NCBI GenBank assembly: GCA_017444545.1
Contig: JAFSWJ010000199.1
Span: forward strand, 1 to 6,586
Source of the DNA: Lachnospiraceae bacterium
Lineage (GTDB): Bacteria; Bacillota; Clostridia; Lachnospirales; Lachnospiraceae
Reading direction: 5' to 3'
Length of the DNA: 6,586 nucleotides
Shown: piece after piece, positions 1 to 5,392 of the stretch
Numbering within the stretch: position 1 is the stretch's first letter
How the letters are laid out: each line of letters starts with the position of its first letter
The notes under the pieces: generated by a model
Databases searched by the model: none
Told to the model about the DNA's origin: nothing
Seen by the model: only the letters and a program-made list of their open reading frames with translations
Translations under genes and position numbers: made by a program

Positions 1-466
1 AGCGGGAGAGAGGACCTTTGAGCTTTTGACTCAGGCGGCGGGCAGAGCAGGCAGGACCCGCGATGACGGTCTGGTGGTGATCCAGACCTACGATCCCGAA
101 AACCCCGCGGTGAAGCTTGCAGCCACCCAGGACTACGAGGGCTTTTTTGCTGAGGAGGCATCCTACAGGGAACTGTGTTCCTATCCGCCCTTCATGCATA
201 TGATGACGGTGACGGTGCTTGATGAAGACCGAAATTCGGCATCGGATTTCATAGAAAGGGCAGCGGTCATGTCAAAAAAGGACGGAGTGTTTGTGGTAGG
301 TCCTGCGGATGCTGCCATTTCAAAGATAAAGGATGTTTACAGAAAATGCTTTTTTGTGAAAAGCGACGGATATGATAAACTGATATCCGTAAAGGATGAC
401 CTCGAAAAAATGAGGGAAACGGATGTGACCTTCAAGGGAAAAATGGAATTTGATTTTGATCACTGA
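1..466 (+). CDS. priA: Primosomal protein N' (PriA helicase), C-terminal part, 5' truncated
   Basis: The reading frame is open from base 2 to the TGA at 464-466, giving about 154 residues of a protein that begins outside the window. PriA is a superfamily 2 DNA helicase that recognises stalled replication forks and reloads the replisome. The visible part opens with ERTFELLTQAAGRAGR, which matches PriA helicase motif VI (usually QVAGRAGR, with the arginine finger). It continues with QTYDPENPAV and an ELCSYPPF segment, both characteristic of the PriA C-terminal region. The zinc-binding cysteines and Walker motifs would lie upstream and are not visible. The next gene, def, starts 14 nt after the stop, and its ribosome binding site begins at the last base of the priA stop codon, so the two are probably cotranscribed. 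The priA-def order is common in Firmicutes. I see no sign of damage in the visible part. Confidence 0.95.
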   Translation, partial: AGERTFELLTQAAGRAGRTRDDGLVVIQTYDPENPAVKLAATQDYEGFFAEEASYRELCSYPPFMHMMTVTVLDEDRNSASDFIERAAVMSKKDGVFVVGPADAAISKIKDVYRKCFFVKSDGYDKLISVKDDLEKMRETDVTFKGKMEFDFDH

Positions 467-480
467 AAGGAGTGAAAAAA

Positions 481-999
481 GTGGCTGTTCGAAACATCAG
501 AGAGATAGGGGATGAGATCCTCCTCAAAAAGTCAAAGGAAGTCACAAAGATAAATGACCGTACAAATGAGCTCATCGATGACATGATCGAGACCATGTAC
601 GAGGCAAACGGAGTGGGACTTGCGGCACCCCAGGTGGGTGTGCTCAAAAGGATAGTGGTCATCGACACCTCCACCGAAGAGGAGGAGGATGGTCTCCTCG
701 TTCTCATCAATCCGAAGATCACCTCCACCGAGGGTGAGCAGACAGGACACGAGGGCTGTCTTTCCGTTCCGGGAAAAACCGGAGTGGTGACCCGCCCCGA
801 AAAGATCACTGCGACCTACCTTGACAGGGATATGAAGGAGCAGACCCTCGAAGCGGAAGGGCTCCTTGCCCGGGCCGTCTGTCATGAATGCGACCACCTC
901 GAAGGAAAGCTCTATGTGGACCTCGTCGAAGGGGAACTCATGGATGTCAAACCTCCGCAGGAATCAGATGATGACAGTGAGCCTGAAGACGAAATATGA
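481..999 (+). CDS. def: Peptide deformylase
   Basis: This metalloenzyme removes the N-formyl group from nascent polypeptides at the ribosome. The 172-residue product carries all three family motifs: GVGLAAPQ (residues 44-51), EGCLS (91-95, with metal-ligand Cys93) and HECDH (135-139, with ligands His135/His139 and catalytic Glu136). EGCLS is the form usual for type 1 enzymes. I chose the GTG at 481 because it gives the family-typical N-terminus MAVRNIREIGD and lies 8 nt after AAAGGAG (466-472). The in-frame GTG at 472 overlaps that ribosome binding site and would add only MKK. The C-terminus is an acidic tail (about residues 158-172, many Asp/Glu) beyond the conserved fold. Its last codons lie inside the first unit of the downstream repeat array, so the end of the protein may be repeat-derived. 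In most relatives fmt follows at once, whereas here a gap of about 400 nt intervenes. Confidence 0.97.
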   Translation: MAVRNIREIGDEILLKKSKEVTKINDRTNELIDDMIETMYEANGVGLAAPQVGVLKRIVVIDTSTEEEEDGLLVLINPKITSTEGEQTGHEGCLSVPGKTGVVTRPEKITATYLDRDMKEQTLEAEGLLARAVCHECDHLEGKLYVDLVEGELMDVKPPQESDDDSEPEDEI

Positions 1000-1069
1000 G
1001 ATTCCTGCAGGGCGTATAGGAAAGAACTGTTATTCCACAGAGTTGCCCGCTCCTCGCCTCAAAATGATC

Positions 1070-1101
1070 TTCTTGCGGGGTGACCCCGAAAGAACTTTTT
1101 T
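1070..1101 (+). terminator. Probable intrinsic terminator after priA-def (repeat unit 2)
   Basis: TTCTTGCGGGG (1070-1080) pairs with CCCCGAAAGAA (1084-1094) around a TGA loop. This gives 10 base pairs with a single G·A mismatch, followed by C and a run of six T (1096-1101). A strong GC stem followed directly by a U-tract is the classic Rho-independent shape. It sits about 70 nt past the def stop and could end the priA-def transcript. Units 1 and 3 of the same repeat lack the T-run, so only this unit looks like a working terminator. Function is inferred from shape alone. Confidence 0.6.
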
Positions 1102-1137
1102 CCACAGGGTAGTTCGATCCGAGACGAAAATATGAGA

Positions 1138-1235
1138 TTCTTGCGGGGCGTTCGAGGATCACCGGTGCTTCCGAGCGTTTTTTGCGAGGTTAGCACCGCT
1201 GTAGATCCGAGCGAGCGGAAGCGTCCCCGAAAGAA
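1138..1235 (+). repeat. Split repeat unit: long-range stem enclosing a structured insert
   Basis: The arms that form the terminator stem in unit 2 recur here at 1138-1148 (TTCTTGCGGGG) and 1225-1235 (CCCCGAAAGAA). They can still pair, but enclose 76 nt instead of a 3-nt loop. The enclosed segment has its own competing inverted repeats: CGGTGCT (1163-1169) with AGCACCG (1192-1198), and GCTTCCG (1167-1173) with CGGAAGC (1216-1222). TCCGAGCG is also repeated directly at 1170-1177 and 1206-1213. No T-run follows the outer stem. It could be a multi-branched RNA or a small element nested in a repeat. Confidence 0.5.
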
Positions 1236-1270
1236 CTCATATTGAGTCGAGGATCAGCAGTGTAATTATT

Positions 1271-1342
1271 TATTCACAGCTGATGTAATTTAGTTAAGCG
1301 ATCAGTACAGTAAATGCGGGAGCAAGAGCCATGCTGTGAATA
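1271..1342. repeat. 10-bp perfect inverted repeat upstream of fmt
   Basis: TATTCACAGC (1271-1280) is the exact reverse complement of GCTGTGAATA (1333-1342), with 52 nt between the arms. Within the spacer, CTGAT (1280-1284) could pair with ATCAG (1301-1305), and ATTTA (1288-1292) with TAAAT (1311-1315). These cannot all form at once with full strength. It may be a leader RNA stem or a pair of half-sites for a DNA-binding protein. No known motif is recognised. Confidence 0.5.
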
Positions 1343-1346
1343 GCAG

Positions 1347-1379
1347 CAACTGATAAACAATGTTGCAGACTATCAGTTG
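1347..1379 (+). repeat. Hairpin 9 bp immediately upstream of fmt
   Basis: CAACTGATA (1347-1355) pairs perfectly with TATCAGTTG (1371-1379) around a 15-nt loop, which itself contains AACA/TGTT. It ends 9 nt before the fmt ribosome binding site GGGAG (1389-1393) and is not followed by a T-run, so it is not a standard terminator. It could be part of a folded 5' leader or an operator. It lies directly after the 10-bp inverted repeat at 1271-1342. Confidence 0.5.
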
Positions 1380-1403
1380 TTGATCAATGGGAGTTTTATT
1401 GTT

Positions 1404-2336
1404 ATGAAGATAGTATTCATGGGAACGCCGGACTTTTCGGTCGGCATCATAAAGGCTCTTCACGAGTCAAAACATGAGGTGGTCCTTGCGGTCACCCAGC
1501 CCGACCGTCCGAAGGGCCGCAGCGGAAAGCTCATGCCCTGTCCGGTAAAGGAATATGCCACGGATGCCGGCATAGAAGTATTTCAGTGCGAAAAGATAAA
1601 GGCAGCTGAAGCCGTGGAAAAGCTGAGGGGATACCACGCGGATCTTTTCGTGGTGGCAGCCTTCGGCCAGATTCTTTCAAAGGAGATCCTTGAAATGCCG
1701 CGATTCGGCTGCATCAACGTCCATGCCTCCCTGCTTCCGAAATACCGCGGCGCCTCGCCCATCCAGCAGGCGATCCTTGACGGTGAAAAGAGTACGGGCG
1801 TTACCATCATGCAGATGAACGAAGGACTTGATACGGGAGACATCCTCATCTCAAGGGAGGTTGCCATAGACGAAAAGGAGACCGGCGGCTCGCTTTTTGA
1901 AAAGCTTGCAAAGACCGGAAGCAGCCTTGTCACCGTGGCAGTCGATGGGATCGAAAAGGGAGAGCTGACACCCCGAAAGCAGGATGACAGCATGGCCTCA
2001 TATGCAGGTATCATCAAAAAGGAAAAAGGCCGGATAGATTTTTCAAAGAATGCCGCGGAAATCGAAAGGCTCATCAGAGCCTTTGATCCCTGGCCCAGTG
2101 CCCAGACATCATTTTCGGGAAAGACATTAAAGCTCTGGAGGGCTGATGTGAAGGAAGAAAATGATGGATCCGTTCCGGGGACAGTCACGGATATCACAAA
2201 GGATTCATTTACCGTTTCCTGCGGCAGCGGGCAGCTTGTGGTTAGAGAACTTCAGCTTGAAGGAAAAAAGAGGATGAGCACAAAGGATTTCCTTTTGGGA
2301 AATGATCTGAACAAAGGAGACAGGCTCGGAGAATGA
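1404..2336 (+). CDS. fmt: Methionyl-tRNA formyltransferase
   Basis: The enzyme transfers a formyl group from 10-formyl-tetrahydrofolate to Met-tRNAfMet for translation initiation in the cytoplasm. The 310-residue product is close to the family norm (about 315 in E. coli). The N-terminal formyltransferase domain begins MKIVFMGTPDF. The active-site stretch NVHASLLPKYRGASPI supplies Asn105 and His107, and GLDTGD supplies Asp143; these correspond to the catalytic Asn/His/Asp triad of the family. The C-terminal tRNA-binding domain shows RAFDPWPSA (about 225-233) and ELQLEGKKRMS. The ATG at 1404 is chosen because it gives the canonical N-terminus and follows GGGAG (1389-1393). An upstream in-frame TTG at 1377 lies inside the hairpin and has no support. 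The last four bases overlap the rsmB start (ATGA), which implies translational coupling. Confidence 0.97.
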   Translation: MKIVFMGTPDFSVGIIKALHESKHEVVLAVTQPDRPKGRSGKLMPCPVKEYATDAGIEVFQCEKIKAAEAVEKLRGYHADLFVVAAFGQILSKEILEMPRFGCINVHASLLPKYRGASPIQQAILDGEKSTGVTIMQMNEGLDTGDILISREVAIDEKETGGSLFEKLAKTGSSLVTVAVDGIEKGELTPRKQDDSMASYAGIIKKEKGRIDFSKNAAEIERLIRAFDPWPSAQTSFSGKTLKLWRADVKEENDGSVPGTVTDITKDSFTVSCGSGQLVVRELQLEGKKRMSTKDFLLGNDLNKGDRLGE

Positions 2337-3601
2337 CTGATGTACGAATGGTGGCGCTTGACATCCTGCTTGAATACAGCGGATCGAAGGCGTTTCTTTC
2401 TGAAGTGACAAAGGCCGCGCTGGCAAAATACGCCTATCTTGAGGAACGTGACAGGGCCTTCATCAAAAACCTCGTTACAGGCTGCGTTGAAAAGCAGATC
2501 GCCCTTGACTTCGTGATCGGTCAGGTATCAAGCGTAAAGCCTGCAAAGATGAAAAAGATCATAAAGCTCATCATCAGGATGGCAGTCTATGAGATCCTTT
2601 ATCTGGATCACATACCGGTGAGAGCCTCGGTGAACGAAGCGGTAAGGCTTGCCAAAAAGAAGCACATCGCAGGACTTTCGGGCTTTGTGAATGCGGTCAC
2701 GAGAAAGGCGGCAGCCCTTTATGAAGAAGGCGGCATTGTCTATCCCGACGACAGGATCAGATATTCCTGCCCGCAGGTGATCTATGACATCCTTTCGGAG
2801 ACCTACGGCCCCGAAAAGACATCCCGCATAATAAAAGCGTCCGACGGATTAAGCCCTCAGTATATCAGGGTCAATGTGTCAAAAACGGATCCGGACACCC
2901 TCATTGAAACATTGAACGCAGAGGGGATAAAGGCATGCAAAACACCGGTTTCAAAAAATGCCCTGAAGACTGCGCCCTTTAATCCTGCAGCAAGCCCGGC
3001 CTTCATGGAAGGTCTTTTTTCCATGCAGGATGCATCGGGCATAGCAGCCCTTGATGCCGCAGGCATCAGGGAAAATGAAAGGATCATCGATCTTTGCGCA
3101 TCCCCGGGAGGCAAGGCCTGTCTTGCAGCCGAGTATATGCGGGGAACCGGAAAGGTTCTGGCCTTTGACATCAGTGAGGAAAAGAAAAAGAGGATAGATG
3201 AAAACATCGAAAGACTGAAGCTTTCAAATATCGAAAGCGGCGTGAAGGATGCCCTCATCTTTGATGAGACCCTGGAAAACAGTGCGGATCTTGTGATAGC
3301 TGATCTTCCCTGCTCGGGACTTGGGGTAATGGGCAGAAAAGTTGACATAAAGTACAGGATTCAAAGAGACGATATTTTACAGTTGCAGGAACTTCAAAGA
3401 AGGATGCTGGATAATGCGGTACGTTATGTAAATAGAGGCGGCAAACTCCTTTTTTCAACCTGTACCATAACAGGGGAGGAGAGTGTCCTTCAAAGGGAGT
3501 ACATAGAAAGCATATCCGGCCTCACCCTTCTTGAGGAGAGACAGTTCCTTCAGGGTGTGGACGAGTGCGACGGTTTTTATTATGCGGTGTTTCAAAGATA
3601 A
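2333..3601 (+). CDS. rsmB: 16S rRNA (cytosine(967)-C(5))-methyltransferase RsmB
   Basis: RsmB (Sun/Fmu) uses S-adenosylmethionine to methylate C967 (E. coli numbering) of 16S rRNA. The 422-residue product is close to the 429 of E. coli. An all-helical NusB-like RNA-binding domain fills about residues 1-130, including the conserved IPVRASVNEAVRLAK stretch. A linker with PQYIRVN (about 175-181) follows, then the Rossmann-fold methyltransferase. That domain has the SAM-binding motif DLCASPGGK (253-261), the PCSG motif (326-329, Cys327) and STCT (375-378, Cys377), which are the two cysteines typical of RNA m5C methyltransferases. The ATG overlaps the fmt stop as ATGA. An AAAGGAG (2313-2319) inside the end of fmt lies 13 nt upstream, so coupling probably drives initiation. 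Some Clostridia carry a zinc metallopeptidase gene between fmt and rsmB; none is present here. Confidence 0.96.
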   Translation: MTDVRMVALDILLEYSGSKAFLSEVTKAALAKYAYLEERDRAFIKNLVTGCVEKQIALDFVIGQVSSVKPAKMKKIIKLIIRMAVYEILYLDHIPVRASVNEAVRLAKKKHIAGLSGFVNAVTRKAAALYEEGGIVYPDDRIRYSCPQVIYDILSETYGPEKTSRIIKASDGLSPQYIRVNVSKTDPDTLIETLNAEGIKACKTPVSKNALKTAPFNPAASPAFMEGLFSMQDASGIAALDAAGIRENERIIDLCASPGGKACLAAEYMRGTGKVLAFDISEEKKKRIDENIERLKLSNIESGVKDALIFDETLENSADLVIADLPCSGLGVMGRKVDIKYRIQRDDILQLQELQRRMLDNAVRYVNRGGKLLFSTCTITGEESVLQREYIESISGLTLLEERQFLQGVDECDGFYYAVFQR

Positions 3602-3604
3602 GTG

Positions 3605-4627
3605 ATGGATGATATCAGGTCATATACGGCAGATGAATTGAAAAAGATCCTTGCAGAGTACGGGGAAAAGCCCTTTCACGCAGGACAGGTCTTTTCCTGG
3701 CTTCATGATAAAAGGGTTTCGGATTTTGATGAGATGAGCAATATCTCAAAGAGTGTCCGGCAAAGGCTTGCAGAGGATTTTGGCATTTACCGGCTGAAGA
3801 CAGTTGAGGTTTTAAGCTCGAAAAAGGACGGGACAAAGAAATTCCTCTATGAACTGTCCGACGGCAATCTCATCGAAAGCGTCTTCATGAAGTACAGGGA
3901 GTGGAACAGCGCCTGCATATCCTCACAGGCAGGGTGTGACATGGGCTGTGCCTTCTGTGCCTCGGGACTTTCCGGCTGTGCCAGGTCCCTTCGTGCATCG
4001 GAGATGCTCGATGAGATATACACCATGGAGGAGGAGACAAAGGAGACGGTAAACAGCGTTGTTGTCATGGGAAGCGGGGAGCCGCTGCTGCTTCTTGATG
4101 AGCTTTTAAGGTTCATTGAGATCCTTTCCTGCAAGGGAGGAAAGAATTTAAGCCAGAGGAGCGTTACGGTCTCAACTTGCGGCATAGTGCCAAAGATCAA
4201 AGAACTTGCAGACAGGGAGCTTGCCATAAATCTTGCCATATCCCTCCATGCCGCAACCGATGAAAAAAGGCGGCAGATCATGCCCATAGCAAAGCGTTAT
4301 TCCATAGGGGAACTGATGGAGGCCTGTTCTTATTATTTTGAAAAGACGGGACGCAGGCTTACCTTTGAGTATGCCCTTATGGAAGGGTTCAACGACAGTG
4401 ATGAGGATGCAAAGGATCTCGGTTCGCTGCTTGCAAAAAAGAACTGCCATGTAAACCTCATACCCGTAAACCCCGTGAAGGAAGCGGGTTTTGCGCGCCC
4501 AAACAGTGAGAAAGCACGCCGTTTCAAGGTTAGACTTGAAAACTTTGGAATAAATGTTACTATTAGAAGGGAATTGGGCTCTGATATAGACGGAGCCTGC
4601 GGACAGCTCAGAAGGAAGTATCGATGA
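3605..4627 (+). CDS. rlmN: Dual-specificity RNA methyltransferase RlmN (23S rRNA A2503 / tRNA A37 C2-methylation)
   Basis: RlmN is a radical-SAM enzyme that makes 2-methyladenosine in 23S rRNA and some tRNAs. From the ATG at 3605 the product has 340 residues. The iron-sulfur cluster motif CDMGCAFC gives Cys111, Cys115 and Cys118. Cys104 (ACISSQAGC) and the methyl-carrying Cys332 (DIDGACGQL) align with the two mechanistic cysteines of E. coli RlmN (118 and 355). Other family marks are GSGEPLL, VSTCGIVPKI, SLHA and HVNLIPVNPV. After GEPLL the sequence reads LLDE rather than the more usual N-Y/L-D/N, a mild departure. The start could equally be the adjoining GTG at 3602, directly after the rsmB stop. 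No strong ribosome binding site is visible, so coupling to rsmB is likely. The stop overlaps the stp start as ATGA. Confidence 0.96.
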   Translation: MDDIRSYTADELKKILAEYGEKPFHAGQVFSWLHDKRVSDFDEMSNISKSVRQRLAEDFGIYRLKTVEVLSSKKDGTKKFLYELSDGNLIESVFMKYREWNSACISSQAGCDMGCAFCASGLSGCARSLRASEMLDEIYTMEEETKETVNSVVVMGSGEPLLLLDELLRFIEILSCKGGKNLSQRSVTVSTCGIVPKIKELADRELAINLAISLHAATDEKRRQIMPIAKRYSIGELMEACSYYFEKTGRRLTFEYALMEGFNDSDEDAKDLGSLLAKKNCHVNLIPVNPVKEAGFARPNSEKARRFKVRLENFGINVTIRRELGSDIDGACGQLRRKYR

Positions 4628-5355
4628 TCAAAACATTTTCCCTGACTGACGTGGGAATGAAAAGAAAAATCAATCAGGATTATGTTTTTACCTCAGAAGA
4701 GGCAGTGGGAAATCTGCCTAATCTTTTTGTGGTCGCAGACGGCATGGGCGGACACAATGCGGGGGACTTTGCCTCCAGGTTTGCCACGGATACCGTTGTA
4801 AACGAGATCTCGACATCCATGGAGCAGAACCCCATCAAACTCATCAGACATGCCTATGAGGCAGCAAACGAGGGCATCATCAACGAGGCAAAAAAGAGGA
4901 GCGACAGGGTAGGGATGGGAACCACTCTGGTGGTGGCATCCATCATAGATGATTATCTCTATGTGGCAAATGTGGGAGACAGCAGGCTGTACGTCATCGA
5001 CGAGGACATCTGCCAGATCACAAGGGACCATTCCCTGGTGGAGGAGATGGTCAGGGCAGGCGAGATAGACAGGAACGAGGCCAGGGTCCATCCGCTCAAG
5101 AACAAGATAACAAGGGCTGTCGGAGGAGCGGCTGAGGTAAAGGTCGATTTCTTTGACATGAAGCTCAAGGAGGGAGATATCATCCTCATGTGCACGGACG
5201 GACTGACAAACATGGTTGAGGATGAGGAGATAAAGATGGTGGTCAAAAGCTCGGGCGATGTGGCCTCCATCGCGGAAAATCTGATAGCAAAGGCAAACAG
5301 GAACGGCGGGATAGACAACATAGGAGTGGTTGTCATCGAGCCTTTTTCAAAATGA
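4624..5355 (+). CDS. stp: PP2C-family serine/threonine protein phosphatase (Stp/PrpC)
   Basis: This metal-dependent phosphatase removes phosphate from Ser/Thr residues and opposes the PrkC kinase encoded next. The 243-residue product is a complete single-domain PP2C, close to the usual 240-255. It shows the family motifs in order: GMKRKINQD (11-19), VADGMGGH (37-44, metal ligand Asp39 and Gly40), GMGTT (97-101), ANVGDSRLY (115-123), ITRDHS (132-137), TDGL (191-194, metal ligand Asp192) and IDNIGVV (230-236, metal ligand Asp231). There is no signal peptide or membrane segment, so it is cytoplasmic. The ATG overlaps the rlmN stop, and AAGGAAG (4612-4618) sits 5 nt upstream as a good ribosome binding site. 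prkC follows after 37 nt. It is also called prpC in Bacillus. Confidence 0.96.
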   Translation: MIKTFSLTDVGMKRKINQDYVFTSEEAVGNLPNLFVVADGMGGHNAGDFASRFATDTVVNEISTSMEQNPIKLIRHAYEAANEGIINEAKKRSDRVGMGTTLVVASIIDDYLYVANVGDSRLYVIDEDICQITRDHSLVEEMVRAGEIDRNEARVHPLKNKITRAVGGAAEVKVDFFDMKLKEGDIILMCTDGLTNMVEDEEIKMVVKSSGDVASIAENLIAKANRNGGIDNIGVVVIEPFSK

Positions 5356-5358
5356 TCA

Positions 5359-5377
5359 AAAGGCGGAGATCGCCTTT
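5359..5377 (+). other. Small hairpin between stp and prkC
   Basis: AAAGGCG (5359-5365) pairs perfectly with CGCCTTT (5371-5377) around the loop GAGAT, 4 nt after the stp stop and 16 nt before the prkC ATG. Only ATTAT follows, so it is at best a weak or partial terminator. It may act as an attenuator or processing site, or protect the 3' end of upstream mRNA. The ribosome-binding-like GGCGGAG (5362-5368) is buried in it and is too far from the ATG to serve prkC. Confidence 0.5.
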
Positions 5378-5392
5378 ATTATGGTGTGATAT

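Larger units (their letters stand above)
988..1262. repeat. Degenerate tandem repeat array, 68-nt period, downstream of def
   Basis: Three related units can be aligned by eye. The core TTCYTGCRGGG begins at 1002, 1070 and 1138, exactly 68 nt apart each time. AAAGAACT follows at 1021 and 1089 (68 nt apart), and TTCCACAG at 1033 and 1100. Ungapped, 1002-1028 and 1070-1096 match at 19 of 27 positions. Bases 988-1014 match 1123-1150 with one gap and two substitutions. Unit 3 has its left half at 1123-1150, but its right half (CCCCGAAAGAACT, identical to 1084-1096) appears only at 1225-1237, so about 75 nt are inserted between the halves. A 16-nt direct repeat (1152-1167 and 1247-1262, 14 of 16 identical) overlaps the start of the insert and lies after its end. 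Unit 1 begins within the last def codons. I do not recognise the family. No protein-coding potential is evident. Confidence 0.75.
1263..1403 (+). other. AT-rich upstream region of fmt with two inverted repeats
   Basis: This stretch holds no convincing reading frame and is richer in A+T than the repeat array before it. If the terminator at 1070-1101 works, the promoter for the fmt operon must lie after it, most likely here or just upstream. I could not pick out a convincing -35/-10 pair. The stretch contains the inverted repeats listed separately at 1271-1342 and 1347-1379, the palindrome TTGATCAA (1380-1387), and the fmt ribosome binding site GGGAG (1389-1393), 10 nt before the ATG. I looked for a T-box signature and found none. 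Confidence 0.5.

Noticed and set aside
472..480. Upstream GTG start for def
   Set aside because: It overlaps the AAAGGAG ribosome binding site. The GTG at 481 is correctly spaced and gives the family-typical N-terminus.
1030..1107. TTTTCCACA (1098-1106) and TATTCCACA (1031-1039) resemble DnaA boxes
   Set aside because: They have one and two mismatches to TTATCCACA, occur as part of the repeat unit, and there is no cluster of further boxes, AT-rich unwinding region or origin gene nearby.
866..1162. Small open frames spanning the def end and the repeat array on either strand (866-1135 +, 947-1162 -)
   Set aside because: They run across the def coding end and repeat units with no ribosome binding site or recognisable protein, so chance frames are more likely.
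988..1262. Possible CRISPR-like array (regular 68-nt spacing)
   Set aside because: There are only three diverged units, with similarity spread over most of each unit rather than an identical short repeat with unique spacers. No cas genes are nearby.
1242..1272. Possible promoter for fmt: TTGAGT (1242-1247) with TAATTA (1263-1268) or TATTTA (1267-1272)
   Set aside because: The spacing is 15 or 19 nt and both boxes are poor matches, so it is not strong enough to list.
1263..1403. T-box or SAM-type riboswitch ahead of fmt
   Set aside because: I found no T-box consensus (AGGGTGGNACCGCG), and no terminator hairpin with a T-run precedes fmt.
1377..1403. Upstream TTG start for fmt
   Set aside because: It lies within the hairpin, has no ribosome binding site, and would add nine residues before the canonical MKIVFMGTPDF start.
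2857..3348. Long antisense open frame opposite rsmB, with similar ones opposite fmt (1583-2197), rlmN (3847-4287), stp (4959-5336) and prkC (5971-6354)
   Set aside because: Each lies fully opposite a well-supported gene, has Ser/Phe/Met-rich shadow composition and matches no recognised family.
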